DNA of 47,273 nt from Chloroflexota bacterium. Its GTDB lineage: Bacteria; Chloroflexota; UBA11872. The translations under genes were made by a program, and so were the position numbers. This document shows positions 43,199-47,273 of the stretch, in pieces; within the stretch, counting starts at the first letter, position 1; each line of letters begins with the position of its first letter. Location of the stretch: NCBI GenBank assembly GCA_022821645.1, contig JAJEDE010000020.1, positions 1-47,273 of the forward strand, written 5' to 3'. Below the pieces are notes generated by a model. That model saw only the letters and a list, made by a program, of their open reading frames with translations, was not told the DNA's origin and did not search any database.

Positions 43199-43588
43199 TC
43201 GGGTCCGTCCAGCGCGGCGTGCCGTTGCCATTCGCTCTGAGACCGTCCTACACCCCGGTCCACCTGCGTACCGGCCGGTTTCTAACCGGCCTCTTCCGCG
43301 CAACCACCCCTCCGCCATCCCGGCGTCATGCCTGCCCGGAGCCCGCCGAAGAGCCGCCCCGTGGAGTTGGCCCTACCCCGTTCGTGGTGAGCCGGGCCAG
43401 AGTCTTTCGGCGGCCCGTGTCGAACCACACAAGCCCCAGCACCTCCCTCCGCCATCCCGGCGTCCTCGGCCGGGACCCAGCGCCATGGTCAATCCCGGCC
43501 CACCGCCTCACCCCGTCCGATCAGCTCCCCCGGCCCACCATTCCCTCCCCCGCACTACCCCGACCCCGAGCACCGCAACGCATCCCCA
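43199..43588. repeat. Gene-free stretch with hairpins and dispersed repeats
   Basis: No gene is seen here. GGCCGGTT-TCT-AACCGGCC (43273-43291) is a perfect 8-base-pair hairpin soon after the PIN gene, a possible terminator or repeat. Two copies of a CATCCCGGCGTC-type repeat lie at about 43318 (degenerate) and 43453-43480 (ending GGCCGGGACCCAG). An inverted structure around 43378-43428 pairs GGTG...CACC and GGGCC...GGCCC arms. Confidence 0.6.
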
Positions 43589-43828
43589 ATGGCAACAACC
43601 GTCGACGAGCAGCCCGAATGGCTGCCCGATGAATACGAACACATCCAGGTCACGTCGGAAGAAATCCGGCAGGCTTTGAACCGAGACGCGAAGCGGCACT
43701 GAGGCCTGACCGCCGACGAGTTCCTCGCGATCTACCGCGATCCCCCGGAGCAGTACCCCGGCGATCCCGTGCTCCGCTCCCTGACCTACCTCGCCTTCCT
43801 CATTACCGAGCCGAGCGAGACCAGCTAG
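43589..43828 (+). pseudogene. Small acidic protein gene with in-frame TGA
   Basis: Read through, this 80-codon frame runs from ATG 43589 to TAG 43828. It encodes W-L-P-D-E-Y-E-H-I and R-Q-A-L-N-R-D-A-K-R-H, then a TGA at 43700-43702, then G-L-T-A-D-E-F-L-A-I-Y-R-D-P and a hydrophobic end. The two parts read like one protein, with the TGA where CGA (Arg) would fit, so a nonsense mutation or a sequencing error is likely. Family not recognised. It could be a small partner of the Phd/PIN pair upstream. Confidence 0.5.
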
Positions 43829-43843
43829 CCGATAGCAAGCCAC

Positions 43844-44344
43844 CTACGCGCGACGCTCCGCGGGGCTCCGTGGCGCGTGCACGACCTCCGGGCACAACTG
43901 AATAACCTCGATATCGTGCTCCTCCAGCGCATCCACCCAATCCACCCAGTCCCTGTCCGTGGCGTTCACAACAGGTGGCGGACGAGAAAACGAAAGAGAA
44001 ACCGCCACGAACTTCCTGTCTTTTCGATCATGAACGATTCGTTCCAGATCATCGGGAATTCTCGCAATTCCTTCGTCTACAGCAATTGCCCGGTGCACTA
44101 CCCTGCCCTGGGTGATTAGTCGGGTCAGGATTCCATAGGGAGCTTGCTGCTCCGACAACTGTCCAAAGTACTCCTTGAAAATCAGATGATTCCCATCGAC
44201 AGCAATACGCTTTCTTTGGCTGTCCAAATGATGGATAAATCGCAAGGCCTCTAAGTGACACTCCTCGTCGACTCCGTCCTGGATCTGAGCCACATTCCAG
44301 ACATTTGCATCAACGACGTAGAGGGGCGAATCAGTGATCTCCAA
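43844..44344 (-). CDS. PIN-like nuclease-fold protein, partner of the AAA ATPase
   Basis: This 166-residue protein begins E-I-T-D-S-P-L-Y-V-V-D-A-N-V-W-N, a PIN-type first strand with D12. E58 (I-F-K-E-Y-F), D106/D109 (H-D-R-K-D-R-K-F-V-A-V) and D130/D132 (N-A-T-D-R-D-W) complete a possible acidic site. It lacks the partner antitoxin genes of VapC toxins and follows the AAA ATPase after 15 bases, so the two form an operon. The TTG start at 44344 is preceded by AGAAGG. Cleaving RNA or DNA on signal from the ATPase is an inference from this pairing. Confidence 0.72.
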   Translation of the reverse strand: MEITDSPLYVVDANVWNVAQIQDGVDEECHLEALRFIHHLDSQRKRIAVDGNHLIFKEYFGQLSEQQAPYGILTRLITQGRVVHRAIAVDEGIARIPDDLERIVHDRKDRKFVAVSLSFSRPPPVVNATDRDWVDWVDALEEHDIEVIQLCPEVVHAPRSPAERRA

Positions 44345-44359
44345 ATGAACCTTCTGAGC

Positions 44360-45841
44360 CTAGCCGTCTGCCACCGGATCATCAGACTTGGGGTAAAATC
44401 CACTCAGCGCCATTCGCTCCTCGAGAATGTCGCCAAAGAAATCGTCCGGCCAGTTCGTGATAACTCCAGACGCCTGCATCTCCAGCGGCGTCAGCTTCGA
44501 CTGTCCTTTCTGCTGCTCGCAGAAATACAACCGCACATCCTCTGGGCTCAGGCTACCGTCTCCCCTGGAAGACTCCGATATCCTCCGCTGAATCCGCGCC
44601 AGCAGATGCTCGCTGTGACTCTCAATGAGAATCTGAACCTCCCCCGTGCTGGCAACTTCGACGAGCAGGTCGGCAAGCTCACTCTGAGCTTTCGGGTGGA
44701 GGTGGATCTCTGGGTGCTCCAGGATGACCAGAGAGCCAGGCGGTGCTGATAGGAGCGCCACGATCACTGGCAGAACCTGCGACACACCGAAACCGACGTC
44801 GGCTAAGTTCACCTCGGTTCCGGTGTCCCAGTCCCTGACCAGTGGCTCCCAGATACGAGCGCCACGGTCTACCGGCTTGAGCGAGAATGACTGCGCGATA
44901 CCCAGCTTCAGAAGCCAGTTCGATACGGCACTCGGCGTGACAGTCTCTCCTGAGAGAAGAACGGGAATTGAAAGTTCACCACGGTGCCCGATCGTAGCAG
45001 GCGTCACGCCGGTCCAGAGGTAATTTCGGCTTGGATAGTCACGTAGTGGGCCAAGATATCTTATCGAACCCAGTAGTTCCTCGAAAGAATTCCCCATTTC
45101 AATCAAGGCCTCAGTCAGTGTAAATCCCAAGAGAACAGGCTTATCATCTTCGACGACCTTTTGATCGTGAGATCTAAAAAATCGAATTAGATCAGACTCT
45201 TTGTCCGGAATCTTAAGAGGTGTTTTTAGTGGGAATCTATGCATGCCTATCGGACAATACTCACTCGACGCATGATCCGCTTTGAGGACGATATTTTTCT
45301 GAATGCGAACATCAAGATCGTACTTTCCACTTGCAGATCTTGCGACGGTGAACGCAACAGGTCCTACAATCTTTCCATATCGACCGTCAAAAATAACTGG
45401 GACAAATTCGGCATCTTTCCACTCTGTATCACGGTCTATATCGGACGGACGTCTGTGGTTGTTATAATGCAAATGCTCAACCACAACCTGTTCACCCTTT
45501 GGCCCTGGTATGGCCTTGAGAGTGCTTGCGAGATTCATTTCGATAGCGGGATTCTCAAAACGTGTCCAGTTGAGGGCGTACGAAATTGAATCTAAAGAGT
45601 TGTGACCTGTAACAATATCTAAGAAACTGCCAAGATCCATATAGTCGCTTGATCCTCCGCCAAAGTTAATTACAACATTGGAGTCGGTCGACTCTACTGT
45701 CTGTTTAAGCATGAGCAGCAATTGGATGACGCTGCTTTTCCCCGAACTATTCGCCCCAAACAAACCCGTAATACGCCCTAACTCCAGGCGATGACGCCCT
45801 CCCCAGGACTTGAAGTTTTCGAACTCCAGGCTCTTTAGCAT
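44360..45841 (-). CDS. AAA-family ATPase with DUF3696-type C-terminus
   Basis: This 493-residue ATPase belongs to the RecF/ABC-like class. Walker A is GANSSGKSS (29-37), an ABC-like signature G-F-G-V-S-Q-V-L-P lies near 345-353, Walker B is L-V-I-L-E-H-P-E-I-H-L-H-P (about 366-378) and an S-H-S-E-H-L-L loop is near 400-410. The C-terminal part L-E-M-Q-A-S-G-V-I-T-N-W-P-D-D-F-F-G-D matches DUF3696. Such ATPases are often defence components, paired with a nuclease-like effector. DNA is AT-richer than its neighbours, suggesting transfer. Start ATG 45841, next to gene-free DNA. Its partner, the PIN-like protein, lies 15 bases downstream. Confidence 0.85.
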   Translation of the reverse strand: MLKSLEFENFKSWGGRHRLELGRITGLFGANSSGKSSVIQLLLMLKQTVESTDSNVVINFGGGSSDYMDLGSFLDIVTGHNSLDSISYALNWTRFENPAIEMNLASTLKAIPGPKGEQVVVEHLHYNNHRRPSDIDRDTEWKDAEFVPVIFDGRYGKIVGPVAFTVARSASGKYDLDVRIQKNIVLKADHASSEYCPIGMHRFPLKTPLKIPDKESDLIRFFRSHDQKVVEDDKPVLLGFTLTEALIEMGNSFEELLGSIRYLGPLRDYPSRNYLWTGVTPATIGHRGELSIPVLLSGETVTPSAVSNWLLKLGIAQSFSLKPVDRGARIWEPLVRDWDTGTEVNLADVGFGVSQVLPVIVALLSAPPGSLVILEHPEIHLHPKAQSELADLLVEVASTGEVQILIESHSEHLLARIQRRISESSRGDGSLSPEDVRLYFCEQQKGQSKLTPLEMQASGVITNWPDDFFGDILEERMALSGFYPKSDDPVADG

Positions 45842-46328
45842 CGGGATTCGCGGTGATACCGGCGGCGCGCGAAAGCCGGTACAGGTGGAGCATTCATCGT
45901 GCGCGCCCCATGCCGAAGTCTACGCGCACCCGGTGGCCGTGTGTGACACGTGCGGAGTTCAAACGAACTGGCGGCTCGTTGGTACATCGGGCGATGGCTG
46001 ACCATGGCGCTACAGGCTCCCCTGCGCATACACCCCACCCCATTCAGCCCCGCGCCCAACGCACTCAGCGCCTCCCAAACCCCGCCAACCCACGCGTCCT
46101 CCGCCATCAAACGCCCACCGACCTGCCAGCCTCCCAAACCCGGCGCAGCCTAACCAACCCCACCGCCCAACCCATCCCACACCCCACTCCCCGGCGTCCA
46201 CTCACAGCTCCTCACCTGCTCCCATCAGCCATGAAGACCGAGTTCGTAGCCATGAAATGCACAACTGCCCCGTTGCCTCCGCAAACCCCCGCTCCAAATG
46301 CCCCCGCCCTCAGCGCCCCGAACTCCCC

Positions 46329-46342
46329 GTCATCCCGGCGTC
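46329..46342. repeat. GTCATCCCGGCGTC dispersed repeat, partial copy
   Basis: This is the first 14 bases of the repeat found whole at 46745-46774, without the palindromic second half. A further degenerate module resembling CCTGAGCCTGCCGAAGGG, a common bacterial intergenic motif, follows at about 46500-46525. Confidence 0.6.
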
Positions 46343-46744
46343 GCAGGCTCGCCATCCCTGCCAGCGTTGCCTGCACTGCCAGCAACGCATGCCCTGATTG
46401 CATTGCTGGCAATGACATCAATGCCGGCACCCGCCATCCCCGGCCCCGGCTCATCCTCCGCCCCCAGCAGCCCGATCCCATCCCAGCGTCTCCGGAGAGC
46501 CTGCCCTGAGCCTGCCGAAGGGAACCACCACCCCGGCTGCCACACGCCCCCCATCGCTCCTCCCACCCTTGCCCGTCGTATCCATCCAGTGTACACTAGC
46601 CGCACCCAATCCGCATCCATCCCCCCAACCCGCCATGCTCCCCCGCCTCCTCCAACGGCTCACCCCCCGCACCCCCCGCCCCCGCCCCCGCTTCGTCCGC
46701 ACCTTGCGTGGGGACCCGTCGCTACCCGCCCCCTTCCCCCGCCC

Positions 46745-46774
46745 GTCATCCCGGCGTCCGCGGCCGGGACCCAG
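46745..46774. repeat. GTCATCCCGGCGTCC...GGCCGGGACCCAG dispersed repeat
   Basis: A full copy in which CCCGGC and GGCCGGG arms can pair. The same unit is at 43453-43480 and 47060-47091, with partial copies at 43318, 46329 and 47037. It is confined to gene-free DNA in this window. Confidence 0.75.
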
Positions 46775-46893
46775 CGGCAACCAACCACCAGACCGCAGCC
46801 AAGCCACCCCTACCACCCAGCCAGACCACATGCTCCCAACCTCCTACTCCGCCTCACTCCTCCCCTACCCCTGCCGCCAAAAAAATCCGCCCA

Positions 46894-46948
46894 AGCTGTC
46901 CCCGGCCAGCCCGACCCCCTCTAGGGGTCGGGCTGGCCAGAGACAGCT
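46894..46948. terminator. Large hairpin (7 + 15 base-pair arms)
   Basis: AGCTGTC (46894-46900) pairs with GACAGCT (46942-46948). Inside it GGCCAGCCCGACCCC (46904-46918) pairs perfectly with its complement at 46924-46938, leaving a 5-base loop. It lacks a following T run. A repeat-element core or an unusual terminator are both possible. No gene abuts it. Confidence 0.55.
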
Positions 46949-47036
46949 CCCCCTTCACCCCCACCACACCCCGCTGCCCCGCCCCCACCCCCTGCCCGCC
47001 GCTCACACCCTCACCCAACCAGCAGCTCCCACCCCG

Positions 47037-47091
47037 TCATCCCGGCGTCCCGCCACCACGTCATCCCGGCGTCCCCGGCCGGGACCCAGCC
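47037..47091. repeat. Tandem copies of the GTCATCCCGGCGTCC repeat
   Basis: A partial copy (47037-47051) is followed nine bases later by a full copy (47060-47091) ending in GGCCGGGACCCAGCC. The pair lies about 40 bases before the right terminal repeat. Confidence 0.75.
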
Positions 47092-47132
47092 CCATGCGCA
47101 CTCCCGGCGCACCCAAGCCACCCCGACCACCC

Positions 47133-47273
47133 AACCATCCCAGGCTCCCCATGCCTCCTCACCTGCCCCCACCGCGCTGCTCCCCCCACGTCGCCACCGC
47201 CTCCCCACTCAGCCAAAAACGCCCCCCGAATCACCTCAAGAGTTTTTTGGAAAAAACTCTTCCCGCGCACGAG
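47133..47273. repeat. Terminal direct repeat, right copy
   Basis: These 141 bases are identical to bases 1-141, including the hairpin (47238-47261). See the left copy for what this may mean. Confidence 0.95.

Larger units (their letters stand above)
45842..47132. other. Gene-free, strongly C-rich region
   Basis: No convincing gene is present in these 1.3 kb. The plus strand has far more C than G, with many runs such as CCCCACCCC and ACCCCCC, so long open frames here (for example 45853-46509) are Pro/Ser-rich products of composition. Dispersed repeats, a 55-base hairpin and an inverted pair around 46368-46395 (GCGTTGC/GCAACGC) are the only structure. The gap from 1-322 at the other end has the same composition. 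Confidence 0.75.

Noticed and set aside
43589..43828. Selenocysteine or recoded TGA
   Set aside because: No SECIS-like hairpin was apparent after the TGA, nor any selenium genes in the window. Other genes use TGA as a normal stop, and an Arg codon one base away fits.
45853..46509. Pro/Ser/Ala-rich open frame of 218 codons
   Set aside because: It lies in strongly C-rich DNA where frames stay open by composition. There is no start signal or domain, and repeats run through it.
1..47273. Circular plasmid or phage genome suggested by identical ends
   Set aside because: The content is chromosomal housekeeping (dnaE, gyrA, mnmG, ribosomal proteins), and no replication, partition or virion genes were seen. 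A repeat at the assembly ends explains it.

Overview
The window is a chromosomal piece of a high-GC bacterium with very C-rich third codon positions. Housekeeping genes with intact motifs lie throughout: rpsF-ssb-rpsR, dnaE, mnmG, gyrA, pgsA beside a RodZ-like gene, and moaC. Around them are ABC-2 exporters, a tungsten aldehyde oxidoreductase with a MoaD-like protein, SMP-30, Gfo/Idh and aldo/keto reductase genes, and many PIN and MNT/HEPN toxin-antitoxin genes. This mixture suggests Chloroflexota, perhaps a Dehalococcoidia/SAR202-type lineage. That placement is inference from gene content and was not tested by phylogeny. No rRNA, tRNA, CRISPR array or transposase was recognised.

Layout. 1-2.9 kb: three-gene ABC-2 exporter behind a near-leaderless promoter. 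2.9-4.5 kb: family 5 uracil-DNA glycosylase and an alpha/beta hydrolase, reverse strand. 4.6-7.0 kb: rpsF-ssb-rpsR and a membrane-anchored parvulin. 7.0-8.5 kb: MFS transporter and a small zinc-ribbon membrane protein, divergent from dnaE (8.6-12.5 kb). 12.5-14.5 kb: aldo/keto reductase and SMP-30 lactonase. 14.5-16.0 kb: an AT-richer island with a UDG-like orphan and a PIN/ribbon-helix-helix module. 16.1-18.3 kb: MoaD-like protein plus aldehyde ferredoxin oxidoreductase. 18.3-21.0 kb: three related SRPBCC copies (one a pseudogene) interrupted by a cation diffusion facilitator and a decayed gene. 21.1-23.8 kb: TfoX-N protein, VOC protein and an ABC half-exporter. 23.9-27.8 kb: toxin-antitoxin island. 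27.9-34.2 kb: Gfo/Idh, PgsA, RodZ-like protein and four poorly known membrane-associated genes including an SPFH-like protein, apparently one long reverse operon. 34.3-41.3 kb: mnmG, a DUF4349/DUF11 lipoprotein, Nudix and gyrA. 41.3-43.8 kb: hairpin repeats, moaC, another Phd/PIN pair and a broken small gene. 43.8-45.8 kb: a two-gene AAA (DUF3696-type) plus PIN-like operon. 45.8-47.3 kb: repeat-rich, C-rich noncoding DNA. The first and last 141 bases are identical.

Best candidates for something new. (1) A nucleotidyltransferase antitoxin (26291-26719) whose C-terminal tail is a copy of the tail of the neighbouring Phd-type antitoxin. (2) The AAA ATPase/PIN-like operon at 43844-45841, which has the look of an undescribed defence module. 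(3) The four-gene SPFH-containing membrane cluster next to rodZ-pgsA. (4) A 40-base operator made of two 18-base dyads, found upstream of the DUF4143 ATPase and again in degenerate form 2.3 kb away without an obvious gene.
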